Assembly (NCBI GenBank): GCA_916048095.2
Contig: OU696575.1
Span: 8,563,001-8,627,000, forward strand
Length of the DNA stretch: 64,000 bases
Source of the DNA: Sacculina carcini
Lineage: Eukaryota > Arthropoda > Thecostraca > Sacculinidae
Direction: 5' to 3'
The notes beneath the pieces were generated by a model, which had not been told where the DNA came from, searched no databases, and was given only the letters and a program-made list of their open reading frames with translations. Shown one piece after another: positions 9,242 to 20,024 of the stretch (position 1 is the first letter of the stretch; each line of letters opens with the position of its first letter). A program made the position numbers and the translations under genes.

Positions 9242-11573
9242 ATGCATGTGTTATGCGTTGTGTTTTCGTGCTCGCATGCGTCGTGCATTATGTGTTTATT
9301 TGTATGTTTGCTTTGCGTTGTGTGTGTGCCTTCTCACACCGTGGATTTATCGTTTCTGCAGATGATGTGTGGCGATATCGAAATGAATCCCGGTCCTGCT
9401 CGACCACAAAAGTGATTTTCAAATATACTTTTCGCCAATATCAGAGGCTTGTATAAGAGCATCAGAGATTTGACAGCAGCCAGTCGCTCCAAGGACATCG
9501 TTATCTGTGCCGAAACGCTTGTGTCTGATTATCGAGACCAATCTGAGCTCTTGATGCCGGGTATCAGTAAGCCATTGCTAATCAAGCGTGACTCAAAAAA
9601 CAGGAGGCCTGGCATGGCAGTGTACGTACGCAAAGGCTTTTCAGCTACGAGAATTACAGCGCACGACTGCACTTGTCATGAAGTTATGCTGCTGCGTGTC
9701 AACACCGCCTTGATGAATTTTTACATCTTTGGAGCCTACCAAAATCCAGACAGTAACGACTCTATCTACGAATGTCTCTTGTTAGCCATGTCAACAATTC
9801 AGGAGAAGGGCACCAAGTCAGCATTTGTATTTGTGGGAGACATGAACGCCCATCACCGTGAGTGGCTCTTGTCGACATCTCCTACAGACGCTCATGGTAG
9901 AGCAGCATATGATTTCTGCAACATTTCTGGCTGCTCCCAAATGGTGTCCGGTCCCACACATCAAGCGGGAAACTGTTTGGACTTGGTTATGACAGACGTC
10001 TCAGATATCGTGAGTGTAAACGTGGAAGCTCCAATAGGAAGTTCAGATCACTCGTCGCTGTCCGTGAAGTTGACATTGAGACAGAAGGTTTCTCCTTACA
10101 CGATGTCAAGGCTCGTGCACATGAAGAACAATGTTGACTGGGTGAAGGTGTATGATGAATTGAGAGCAATTAAAGTTTCAAATCTGCAGCAGAAGGAATG
10201 CCCCATCGATGCATTGAACAAATACATTACCGATGTCATCTCAAGGAGAGTGCCTACTAAAAAACTACGTTTTCGCTCTGATGACAAAGCCTGGTTCACC
10301 AACGAATGTCGCAGCGCACGTGAATCCAAGCAGGAGGTTTACCACAAGTGGCTTCAATCACGCTCAGCCGATTCATGGAATGTCTACACTGAGGCCAGAC
10401 GACATGCTGAGCATGTGTATTCAGAAGCGGAAACACGTCACTCAAAGAAACTTGCTGAAAAGCTAACATCTGCCAATGACGCCCACAAATGGTGGTCAAC
10501 GTTGAAATCGTCTGTGTTTGGACATGACCTGTCTGTCCCTCCTTTATTTTCAGCGAACGGTGAGCTCAAAAGCAGCCCAACAGAGAAGGCAGAGTTGCTT
10601 ATGGATTACTTCAGTACCAAGCAATGTCAAAGATCAAAGGCAATCATGGCAATCAATCAATCAATCCCGAAAATCAAAGGGATTGCCTTCCGATCAAAAG
10701 AAGTGCCGAGTCTCATGAAAGACCTTGATGCCCACGGAGGAACAGACCCTCTGAATATGGATATGCTGATGATATCACGTTGATGGCTGTAATTTCATAT
10801 CCTTCGGACAGACCACAGGTGCGTCAAACGGTCAACGACGATCTCAGCAGCGTCCTGAAGTGGTGTGAGAGGTGGAATATGATGCTGAACACTTCGAAAT
10901 CTAAATGCTTGTTGGTTTCTAGGTCACGTACCGTTCAGCCTTCACATGGAGCTATCCTCATGAATGACGCCCAGCTCAGCGTGTGTGATGAGGTCAAAAT
11001 ATTGGGAGTACATGTAGACTCAAAGCTGACGTTTGAGAGTCACATTCGGAAGCTAGTTTGTTCGGCATAACGGAAACTGGGAATTATAAGAAAGCATATC
11101 GGACGTTCGGTAGCACCACAATCTCAAAAAGTTGTTTTCGCTGTTTCATTTTGCCAATTCTGGAGTACTGCGCCCGCGTGTGATCTTCTGCTGCGGATTG
11201 TCACCTCAATCTCATCAACAGAGTTGTTAGAACTTGCAAGTTCCTCTGTGGTGACTTGGTTCTTGGTGATCTTTGCCATCGTCGAAAGGTCAGCAGCGTG
11301 TGTATGCTTTACAAGATCAAGCACAACGACCATCATCCGATGAGCATGTCAATTCCTGATGATTTCGTGGCAGCAAGAAGCACACGGTTTACATCCAAAC
11401 AGCATTCCCAGTGCATGGCTCCAATCCGTTGTCGTACAAAACAATTCCAACGTTGCTTTCTTCCGGCCACTGTGTCTACTTGGAACAAGTTGAAGGAGGA
11501 GGCTTTCTCGCAGAGCAATTTGAAGAAATTCAGGGCCAATGTAAATGAAATGCTACTGAAAGAGCGGAATTGA
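9242..11573 (+). pseudogene. 2A LINE copy 1 ORF: 2A leader, endonuclease, RT with internal deletion
   Basis: Candidate ATGs at 9242 and 9289 open a Cys/Leu/Val-rich hydrophobic leader ending in GDIEMNPGP. A TGA at 9413-9415 stops it; the same frame then continues into the endonuclease (FANIRGL, CAETL, FVGDMNAHH, GSSDHSSLS) through 10783. The ORF then leaps from the region just before RT (GGTDPLN) to the RT catalytic box YADDITL in another frame at about 10757-10780. About 590 bp of RT palm, present in the copy at 36050-36655, is missing. The post-YADD part continues to 11070, and after frameshifts the C-terminal domain runs at 11256-11573. The copy cannot make an active RT. Confidence 0.88.
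9371..9397 (+). other. 2A-like ribosome-skipping motif, intact (GDIEMNPGP)
   Basis: The nine codons read GDIEMNPGP, fitting the 2A consensus D(V/I)ExNPGP in which the last Gly-Pro bond is skipped by the ribosome. It follows a hydrophobic leader and precedes the endonuclease. 2A-like sequences at LINE N-termini are known from trypanosomes and sea urchins, where some act with a leader as a dual targeting signal. In this copy a TGA lies five codons downstream, so skipping would gain nothing here. Confidence 0.75.
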
Positions 11574-12255
11574 CTGTTGAGTCTTATTAATTGTATATTT
11601 ATTCATATTTATTGTTATCCATTCATGCTTATTGTTATTTATTTTCTATTTATTTATAGTTATTCTTAATTTACTCTCTATTTATTATTATTTATAATTG
11701 GTTGTTGTTATTTATTAAATTATACTTTTACTCAGTGTTGGCTGTTGTTGTTTATTGAATCATATTTATTGTTGTTGCTGTTTATTTAATCATATTTATT
11801 GTTGTTGTTTATTGAATCATATTTATTGTTGTTGCTTATTGAATCATATTTATTGGTGTTGTTGTTGATTGAATCATATTTATTTGTGTTGTTGTTACTT
11901 ATTGAATCATATTTATTGTTCTTGATTGTAATTATTACTTATTTGTTAATACTTATTCTTATTTATTGATTGCTGTTATTTACTGAATCACATATTTATT
12001 GTTGATTGTTATTATTTATTGAGGAACGTGGGAGGAGTGACATTATGGATTGTTATCGAATGATGGTTTATTATTTATTGTTATTTATTTATTATTATCT
12101 TTCCAACTCTCTTTCTAGACTTTTTTCTTTTCGAACTCTTTTTCTCTCTGAATCTTTTGGGCGCTTCCGGTACATGGGGCCACCTTAGGGTGGTAATAGT
12201 GCTAGCACTCTTCCCATGCTACTGGATTTGCCTTTAATTAATAATAATAATAAGA
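11574..12255 (+). other. 3' UTR and tail of 2A LINE copy 1
   Basis: AT-rich sequence with a tandem repeat of about 27-30 bp (about 11740-11965; core TTGAATCATATTTATTGTTG) and a GC-richer terminal box GGGGCCACCTTAGGGTGG followed by a small hairpin at 12199-12210. It ends in ATAATAATAATAA. The same UTR recurs at 29626-30465 with a different number of tandem units. Confidence 0.82.
12199..12210 (+). other. LINE 3'-end hairpin AGTGC/GCACT
   Basis: AGTGC-TA-GCACT can fold into a 5-bp stem about 35 bp before the tail. The equivalent site at 30406-30417 is AGTGC-TT-GCACT. In the separate LINE at 37686-37697 it is AGCGC-TT-GCGCT, a paired T-A to C-G exchange. It probably contributes to RT recognition of the template 3' end; that role is inference. 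Confidence 0.55.
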
Positions 12256-12381
12256 GTATTTCACAAAATATTCATAGATAAATATTAATTAGGCTACAGT
12301 GTTGCTCTATACATTTCTTAATAGTATATGATCATGACTTGCTTCCGCTTAGTTTCTTTCATAATCTCCGTTTTTCCGCAG

Positions 12382-12518
12382 GCGGCTCATTTCGAGATGA
12401 ATGCGCGCAACCAAATCACAATGTGGGGCCCGGACTCAAATATAGTGGATTACGCAGGCAAACAGTGGTCTGGCATGATGGCCGACTACTACTTGCCCAG
12501 GTGGACGCTGTTTCTCAA
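12382..12518 (+). CDS. NAGLU: NAGLU exon (penultimate recognised): alpha-N-acetylglucosaminidase
   Basis: NAGLU is the lysosomal glycoside hydrolase (GH89) that removes terminal N-acetylglucosamine from heparan sulfate. The acceptor TTTTTCCGCAG ends at 12381 and the donor AA|GTGAGT starts at 12519. The 137-bp exon reads in phase 0 as [11 protein letters not shown], then [19 protein letters not shown], then the stretch ending [10 protein letters not shown]. This closely matches the WGPEGNILDYANKQ / YYTPRW region of vertebrate NAGLU C-terminal domains. It leaves two bases of a codon at its 3' end. GC content and codon use differ from the surrounding AT-rich repeats. No earlier exon is visible in the window, so the upstream intron exceeds 12 kb. 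Confidence 0.9.
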
Positions 12519-12594
12519 GTGAGTTATCTGCCAAGTGAAATGTGCCATTGTGAATCTACCAAGTGAAATCTAATCTAATCTAATCTTTCATCTC

Positions 12595-13363
12595 AAGTGA
12601 AATCTACCCCCTGCGGTGAGGGGGTTAGAATTCTGCCGCCGTAGCTGCCGCGTGCAGTAAAAGGCGACTAAAGGCAGACATGTCTGGTCGGGTTTCTGCC
12701 TGCTACTGGTAACGTGTAACCCGGTACAACCAGCCGCATAGTCGGAATGTCGGCGACTAATCCGGCCCCCCACTGGCCTATGCCAGTGAGGAGGGTAGCC
12801 AGACACCCAGCTGTAACAAAAACAAGACCTGTCAAAGGGCGGATGAGTTGTTTAGCAGCCAACGGCCATCTGGAAACCCTCCCCCGTCGGATAGGCAAAC
12901 AGGATCCTGGCCGCTGAGTGTCACGTCACCCGAGTTATAGTGGTGGCGTGACGCAACACTCGTCTTTGGCCTGCGCGTCGAACCCCGACGGGGCCGCTGT
13001 TTGGCTCCTAGACAGTGGAGAGAATGGTCCGACGCCGGCACGGGTGGCCGGATAGGGCTCAAGAGGGTCAAGTTTGAGGTGCCTGGTGCTCGAAGGGGTC
13101 TCGCCCGGTGCAGTGTCCGCCGTTCACAGTGGGGCTGCAGCTGCCTGGTCCAGATGGACCGGTGGGAGTCACTGGTCCGGGCCCGGCGCTGTAGCTCCCG
13201 CGGACTCGTATCGGGCGGAGCTTGCAACGAGCTCAGGGGTATTCGGTGCCCGTACAGCGCGCACTACCACTGGCGTGGCATCCCATGCTGGCTCTGCCCG
13301 TCCCCCCAGTAGGGCCCCGTGCAGAGGTGGGTGGTCGTACGCGCAGAGACAATGCAAATATCT
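12595..13363 (+). promoter_or_regulatory. 5' UTR module of I-like LINE
   Basis: GC-rich leader. The part 12765-12860 (TCGGCGACTAATCCGG through CTGTCAAAGGGCGGATGAG) is roughly three-quarters identical to 34130-34235, the leader of the second 2A LINE. It also matches, inverted, 19515-19620 in the reverse I-like copy. LINE 5' UTRs carry internal promoters; that function is inferred. Confidence 0.6.
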
Positions 13364-15005
13364 ATGGCTTCCGAAAATTCAACCACCTCACCTGCTGGTC
13401 GTCCATAGGGCGATCGGCCACGGCCGCCGAAAGGTAGTCGTACTGTGAGCCACTTGCACGACGACAGTCGTGCTGCACCTGTGCCGATGGTGCTGGTTCT
13501 TACCAGCACCAATGAACACGCGAAATTGTCCTCGCTGAACCCATTCCGTTGTCTGGATGGGTTCAAGAACATCGGAGACGCGCCTGTCGATGCCAGCCGA
13601 CAGAGAGACGGTTCTCCGCTGGTTAAATACGGCAATGAGACGGCAGCAGCCCGCGCTATGAAGGCCGACACCTTCCGGTATCGCATGGGATCGGGCAGTG
13701 ACAAGCGTTGGGTGAGCACCCCCATCTCGGTGTATGCGCATTTGACACTCAACCATGCCGGAGGTGTTATGTTCTGTCGTGCACTAGAGGGTGTTGATAA
13801 CGAAGAAATCTGCAACGGTTTGTCATCCCAGGGTGTCATCCGTGTGGAGCGCATCGTCCGACGACATGGGGATAGCGAGGTGCCAACGCACTCGTTTTTC
13901 ATCACGTTCAACGGTGTTGTTCTGCCGGATGATATCAAAGTCGGTGACATCCGTCAGCTTATCCGTGTCCGTACCCAACCCAATGCGATGTTACAGGTGG
14001 CAACGTTACAGGTGTTACAGGTGGCATACGAGCTACCGCTGCAACCGTGCTGAGATCTGCGGACGCTGCTCATCCGAACGGCACACCGCTGCTGATTGCG
14101 AGAATGAGTAGTTCTGCGTCAATTGCAGGAGCAGCGGTCATGCGTCTTCTTCGCGTGACTGCCCGGAATGGCTCAAAGAAAAGGAGATTCTTGCCATTCG
14201 CGCTGCCCAGCGCTGCAGTTTCGGTGAGGCGCGTGCTGTATTTCGCAGCTCGCATTCATCAGGCCCGTCCTATGTCGGCGTAGTCACGAAGTCGGCTCAG
14301 CCTCCACAGTCTGTCGACTCGTTTCTGGAGAAGCTTACTGTTGGGGACTTCTTGAAGCTGGCGGGACGAATGGGCTTGAAGCTGGTTGTACCTGAGGCTG
14401 ACAAACATGATAATGAACCAGCACCGGTTGATCGGCGGTCTGAGGGGACTGCCGTGCCGCGGTCGCCAACGGCCGCACCCCAGCGGTCCCAGGCGTCCGC
14501 GACCCAGCGGCACCAGATGGCCGCAACCCAGCGGCCCAAGGCGGCCGCTCCCCAGCAGCCTGAAAAAGCTGCTGAGCGGCGACCTCAGCGGGTCGCCGAT
14601 CGGCCGGTCAACCGTCCGATGGACCGTGTTGGCAAATCGGCAGTGATGCCGGCTATTCAGGGCGGCAAAAAACCGGCCGCTCAGCAGGCTTCCAAGCCAG
14701 CAGAGCGGTCGTCTCCGAACCGGAGGAAATCCGGAGACTGGACGGTGGTTCAACACAAGAGCCGCCGTTTGGTCAATTCAGCCTCGCCGAGGAGTGACCA
14801 GCGAGCATCTCCGGGTCACAAAGCGAGCGCGGTCCCTGCATCTCCGCGCTCGGCGGTTGCTAGCGCACCTCATTCCGCATACGACGGAGCGACTCCCACC
14901 ACTGCCATGGAAGTAGAGAGTTCCTCTAAGCGGAAGCTCTCGGCGTCTCCAAGTGGGTCCCCACCTGACGCGGAGAGAGGACGATCGGCCAAGCGATGCG
15001 ATTAG
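13364..15005 (+). pseudogene. I-like LINE ORF1 (nucleic-acid-binding protein), broken
   Basis: ATG at 13364 starts MASENSTTSPAGRP; a TAG at 13406-13408 interrupts it and the frame resumes SHLHDDS. The RNA-binding middle runs to about 13990, where a short GTTACAGGTG duplication (about 13988-14025) shifts the frame. CCHC knuckles follow (CGRCSSERHTAADC, a TAG at 14109-14111, then CVNCRSSGHASSSRDCPEW) and WLKEKEILAIRAAQRCSF, a signature of I/Jockey ORF1 proteins. From about 14400 there is a Pro/Ala/Arg/Gln-rich tail with repeated PQRSQA-like units, ending at 15005. Two stops and one frameshift in all. Confidence 0.85.
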
Positions 15006-15089
15006 GTAACTTTGCTACCTGGTATTTAGTGATATGTGCCTTTTTAACGGGAGTATTTATTTGTATTTTATTATATTATATTTATTTGT

Positions 15090-16385
15090 ATGTCCATTGT
15101 ACAATGGAATATTAGAGGTATTAGACCGAATTTTAATGATATACTGCATATTTTAAACTCCCGACAATCATCGATTTTAGCAATACAGGAGACTAAGCTT
15201 TTAAATTCTTTATATTTTAGTATTCAGGATTTTTATGTTTTTAGATATGATAATCCCAGCTCGACTATAGCCCATGGCGGGGTTATGCTGGCTGTTCGCA
15301 CCAGTGTACCCTGTCGCCCCCTGCATATTCAGTCAGATTTGCAGGTGGTTGCGGTTCGGTGCTGGCTGGGTGGTAGGAGGGTGAGTGTGTGCTCATTGTA
15401 CCTGCCTCCTGGTTGCCCGTTCCCAAGGGCTGACGTCGAGTTTTTAATCAATTCACTTCCATCCCCTTTTTATGTGTTAGGCGATTTTAATGCTCACAGC
15501 CCTTTTTGGGGTTGTGATGCATATTGTAGCCGTGGTTTTATTATGGAGGATATTTTTACTGGTTTAGACATAGGTATTTTAAACACAGGCACATAAACGC
15601 ATTGCACCATGCCATCGGGAATCATGTCCGCTCTGGACCTCAGTCTGTGCAGTCCCAGTCTGCAGGCATCCACGAGCTGGACCGTTGAGAACAGTCTGTA
15701 TTGGAGTGACCACTTCCCTATATGGATCTGTCTCAATGATGTACCTAGGCTGGTAACACAACCATCGAGATGGAATTTCAAACGAGCTGATTGGGTCCGC
15801 TATGATTGCTTGACACTACAAGCCATGGGCAACCCCACACTTCGACCCAGCGTCGAAGATTTTACTGAGGCTATTGTCACCTGTGCCAAACAGAGCATTC
15901 CGCGTACGGCATCGCGTCCCTGGCGGCGTCATGTCCCTTGTTGGACAGACGCGTGTTCTGCGGTGTTGCGAGAGCGACGTCGTTGCTGGGGTCGTTTCTG
16001 GCGCAACAGCACGGTGGCAAACATGCTTTGCTTTCGCCACGCACGCGCTCAAGCTCGATGGACTTTTCGCGAGGCGAAGCGGGCCTCGTGGGTGTCCTAT
16101 GTGTCCAGCATTAATCGGCATTGTCCTATATCCACCATATGGGACCGTATAAAGCGCATCTCTGGGAATTACCGTCCCACTCCACTGCCTTCTCTGAAGA
16201 TCAGTGGCGTGGACGTGATAAATCCGGAGCATGTTGCTGACGAAATTGGCCGATATTTAGCGGAGCGCTGTCGTGCAAACGTAGACGACCCAGATATTGC
16301 GGTGATCAAACAGCAGTGCGAGAGATCACCCGTTGATTTCTCCACCAACTGTCAGCTGCCAATCAACAGCGATTTTTCGGATGCG
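15090..16385 (+). pseudogene. I-like LINE ORF2: endonuclease and linker, RT missing
   Basis: ATG at 15090 opens MSIVQWNIRGIRPN with endonuclease residues in QWN, AIQET, GDFNAH and, after a TAA at 15594-15596, LDLSLCSP and SDHFPIWI. The linker (WTDACSAVLRERRRCWGRF, RIKRISGNYRP) continues to about 16380 (SDFSDAL), where the reading runs into gypsy integrase. The expected RT palm, which begins right after this point in the inverted copy (LRSLRDVAKVPDEIHN), is absent. Pseudogene by truncation plus one stop. Confidence 0.85.
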
Positions 16386-17600
16386 TTGTGGTGACGGCGG
16401 AGCCGACGACTTGCGATTCCGAAGGCGTTACGACGGGGAATCCTGAACGAGCTACACGCAAGTCATGTGGGTAAAGAGAAGGCGAAACAGAGAGCTGGCC
16501 AGGTTGTGTATTGGCCAGGAGTGGACAATGACATCGACAACATGACGAAGCAATGCACGACATGCCAAAAGTACTTACCATCGCAAGCCGCCGAGATTAT
16601 CCGATATCACAAACAAGCCTCTCGACCTTTTGAGCTCGTTTCCATCGACTTCTGCGAGTATGGAGGGCACAAGTTCGTTGTGTTGGTCGACCACCTCTCT
16701 GGATGGCAGTTTGTTAATAACTTGGGCTCATCTTTAGTGACGGTGAATCTTCTCGACATATTACGGACCGTGTTCTGCATGCTAAGCGTGCCGGTAACCA
16801 TATACTCCGATGGAGGCCCCCAGTTCACGTCAGGAGAGTTCGTCCGTTTCGCTGAACGTTGGAAGTTCGAACACGTGCGTTCCTCACCACACTGTCCGCA
16901 ATCCAATGGGATGACGGAGGCAGCGATCAAGACGGCGAAAGCACTCATCAAAAAGTGCTGGAAGGCGGAAAGAGGAGGATTTGATCCTGATGAATGGTCA
17001 AAGGGAATTATCCAACAAAGAAACACTCCAGGACCGGACGGAAGATCTCCAGCCGAGATACTCTATGGACGACCAGTGCGGGACATGATTCCTGCACATA
17101 GACGCCAGTTCTTTGCGGAATGGCAGAAATCGAGCGAGGAAGCTGAGCATACAAGGCGCGAAAAACAGACAAACGTGGACGAGTGGTACGACGGACGTGC
17201 CAAAGACCTGCCAGACCTGAGCCCGGGAAATCATGTGGCGGTGCAGTGTCATATCACAAAGGGATGGAGCAGGTACGGTGTGGTCGTCGAAAGCCTGGCG
17301 CACAGGCGCTACCTCATCAAGCTGTCGAGCGGACGTGTGGTCTCTCGAAACCGACGACAAATTCGTCGAGAGTCATGGATTTTACACACGCACATAGAAT
17401 CTGCGGCACGAAAGGAAATTTGTACACACCACTTATGCGGCATCTGACACCACCTCGATGCAGTTTGCAAAGATTTATATGTCGCCATGTGGTGTCACGT
17501 GCCGTTTCTATGGGGAAAAAATATCGCTATGATGTGGTAACTTTTCGAGAAACATTCACTTACGCGAGAGTCGATGGGCACCATGTGACTTTAAGTTAAA
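16386..17600 (+). pseudogene. Gypsy C integrase fragment
   Basis: An integrase from a third gypsy element is fused onto the broken I-like LINE. It reads RRLAIPKALRRGILNELH and then ASHVGKEKAKQRAG, the HHCC finger ending CTTCQKY, then core motifs SIDFCEY, YSDGGPQF and NGMTEAAIK, and ILYGRPVRDMIP, up to 17447. No upstream RT or RNase H is present. The remaining 150 bp may be 3' non-coding sequence of the element; a convincing LTR was not seen. The frame is open for over 320 codons, so the fragment itself is not old. Confidence 0.85.
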
Positions 17601-19640
17601 CGACCCTGGCAAAATCCGCACTGAGCGTCATTGAACAGCCGACCGCGTTCCAGAAACCACACCAGCCGTGTGTAAGCCATTTTATCAAACAGTTTTCAGA
17701 GACTGCAGGTCAGCGATATTGGGCGATAGTCAGACGGGTGATCGCCCGATTCGTGATGGGTATCACGATCGCCCGTCGCCAATAGGGTTGAAACTGCCCA
17801 CCATGTCACAAATCATTGAAGATCTGTAGCAGGGTGGACATCACAGCGGACGACATACATTCCAGCATTAGGTTGTGAATCTCATCAGGGACTTTAGCCA
17901 CATCGCGAAGCGATCGCAAGGCTGTTTTCATCTAAGATACAGAGAAATCGTATTTGATTAGTAGTTCACAGTAAGTGGACAACTCAAATGATGACCTCTC
18001 GCACTGCTGCTTGATTGCTGCAAAAACAGGAACGTTCACCTTCGCACGATAGTGCCCCGCTAAATATCGGTCAATTTATTCAGCGGCATGCACCGGATTC
18101 ATCGCATCTCCGTTGCGTTCATATACATAATTTTAATTTATATTAGCTAATAACGGTTTGAGGGGTGCCATATGGTCTTTGAGGCCGTTGCGCCCAAAAA
18201 ATTCAATAAACTAACACACAAACATCGCATCTACGCCACTGTTCTCCGGATAAGGCAGTAGAATGGGACGGTACTTCACAGACATGCGCTTTATGCGGTC
18301 CATTATGTTGGATATAGGACTGTTCCGATTACTGCTAGACGTATAGGACACCCACGAGACCCGCTTCGCCACGCAAAAAGCCATCGAGTTTTTTTTCACG
18401 AGCGTAGACGAAGCTGAGCTTGTTTGTCACCGTTCTGTTGCGCCGGAAGCACCCCCAGCAACGACGTTGCTCTCGCAGTGCCGCAGAGCTTGCGTCTGTC
18501 ACCAAGAGAAAGGACTTCGATGGGGACGCGATGCCGTACGTTGAATACTCTGTTTGGCACAGGTGACAGTGGCCTCAGTGATGAATTTAACGCTTGGTCG
18601 AAATTTGGGGTTACCCATAGCTTCCAGTGTCAAGCGAGAATAGTGGACCCAATCAGCTATTTTGAAATTCCCTCTCGGTGGTTGTGTTCTCAACCTAGGT
18701 ACTTCATTGAGGTATATCCATATAGCAAAATGATCACTTCCATACATACTGTCTTCAACGGTCAAGCTCGTGGATGTTTGCAGACTGAAAGGCCGAGTGT
18801 CCGAGTGGCTGCGTAAGACGAGCCCGACGGATGCGAGCTAAGGTTTATAGCACACGCCTTGCCAAAACTGCAGCGCTGGGCAGCGCGAATGGCCAGCGTT
18901 TCCTTCTCCTTGAGCCATTCTGGGCAGTCACGCCAGACGCATGACCGCCTTTCTTGCAGTTGGCTCACACGCTGGTGTCGCTGTCACACTCAGCAGCGGT
19001 GTGCCGCTCAGATGAGCAACGTCCGCAGATCTATGCACGGCTGCAGCAAGAGCTTGTATGTCCGAAATGTTGACACATGTAGCATTGCATCGATTTGGGC
19101 ACGTATGGGCGAACGTCATCCTGCCGAACAACAGCGAGTGCGTTGTCACCTCGCTACCTTCACGCCGTCGGACGATGCACTCTACGCGAATGACACCTTG
19201 GTATACCAAACTGTCAACTATATTGTTGTCTCACCCTCTATCGCACTGTACCGGGCGGAGCCCGTCTCCCTGGCTCCAAGCCCTTGTCCATCTTGAGCAC
19301 TATCCGGCCATCCGTGCCGGCGTCGCACCATTCTCTGCACAGTCGAGGAGCCAAACAGCGTTATTGTCGGGGTTCGACGCGCAGGCCGAAGGCTAGTGTT
19401 GTGCCACGCTATCACTACACTCAGCGTGGCGCGACACTCAGCGGCCAGGATTCGGTTTGCCGATCCGACGGGGTTTTTCTAGATGGCCTAAACAACTCCT
19501 CCTCCCTATGGTAGGTCTTGTTTTTATTCCTGATGCTGTCTGGCTACCCTCCTCACCGGCATGCGCCTGTGTGGAAGCCTGATTAATCGCCGGCATTTCG
19601 ACCATGCGTCTCGTTGTATCGGGTTACATGTTAACAGTAT
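17600..19640 (-). mobile_element. I-like LINE, inverted copy, heavily decayed
   Basis: Reverse-complement relative of the element at 12595. Reading from high to low coordinates: 5' UTR module (19640-19450), ORF1 RNA-binding part (VIRVECIVRR, 19209-18928), knuckle region with CPEWLKEKETLAIRAAQRCSF (18928-18800), then a jump at about 18790 into the ORF2 endonuclease C-terminus (YGSDHFAIWIYL, 18765-18500), linker (RIKRMSVKYRP, 18399-18211), and finally the start of RT (LRSLRDVAKVPDEIHN at about 17930-17880, then HGGQFQPYWRRAIVIPI) ending near 17600. The ORF1 tail and most of the endonuclease are deleted. Many stops. Confidence 0.82.
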
Positions 19641-20024
19641 ATCTATTCTCAGTATATATATGTATACCAGTAACATATACTCAGCGATGTTGATAAAGCG
19701 ATATTTGTGGAATAATGTTTGACACAATAGCTGAGTCAAGCAACAATGAACAAATGAGTGACATTATCCTGTACGTAACTGTTGACCATGAATGCCATAC
19801 CAAATAATGGAGCATTTTAATCAAAGTTTTGTGTTTGGCTATAATTCTTCTCTTTGCTGTTCAAATATATGAATTCAAGTATTAAATGAAATTGAGATAC
19901 ACTATTCACAATTATTTGTTCACCAATGCACCAAATATTTATTCTGTCCCGGGCGCCAAGCTATAAATATCCGGCATGTGTGTTCTTACTAGTTGTTCTT
20001 ACTAGTTGTTTTCGCAGGAATGAG

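Larger units (their letters stand above)
9145..12255 (+). mobile_element. 2A-bearing LINE, copy 1 (broken)
   Basis: A non-LTR retrotransposon with a 2A-like N-terminus, an APE-type endonuclease, a gutted RT, a C-terminal domain and a long 3' UTR ending in TAA/ATA repeats (about 12239-12255). It belongs with the copy at 34060-37747 (colinear, similar endonuclease) and with the 3' end at 29626-30465 (near-identical 3' UTR). The clade is in the Jockey/CR1 group; I cannot place it further by eye. Confidence 0.88.
12595..16385 (+). mobile_element. I-like (Nimb/Jockey-group) LINE, forward copy, truncated in ORF2
   Basis: A two-ORF non-LTR element with a GC-rich 5' UTR starting near CCCCTGCGGTGAGGGG. 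ORF1 has CCHC knuckles and a low-complexity tail; ORF2 begins with an APE endonuclease. It is cut at about 16385, before RT, where gypsy integrase sequence begins. The inverted copy at 17600-19640 is the same family and extends further, into RT. Only the clade-level call depends on my reading of the ORF1 knuckle-WLKEKEILAI signature. Confidence 0.85.
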
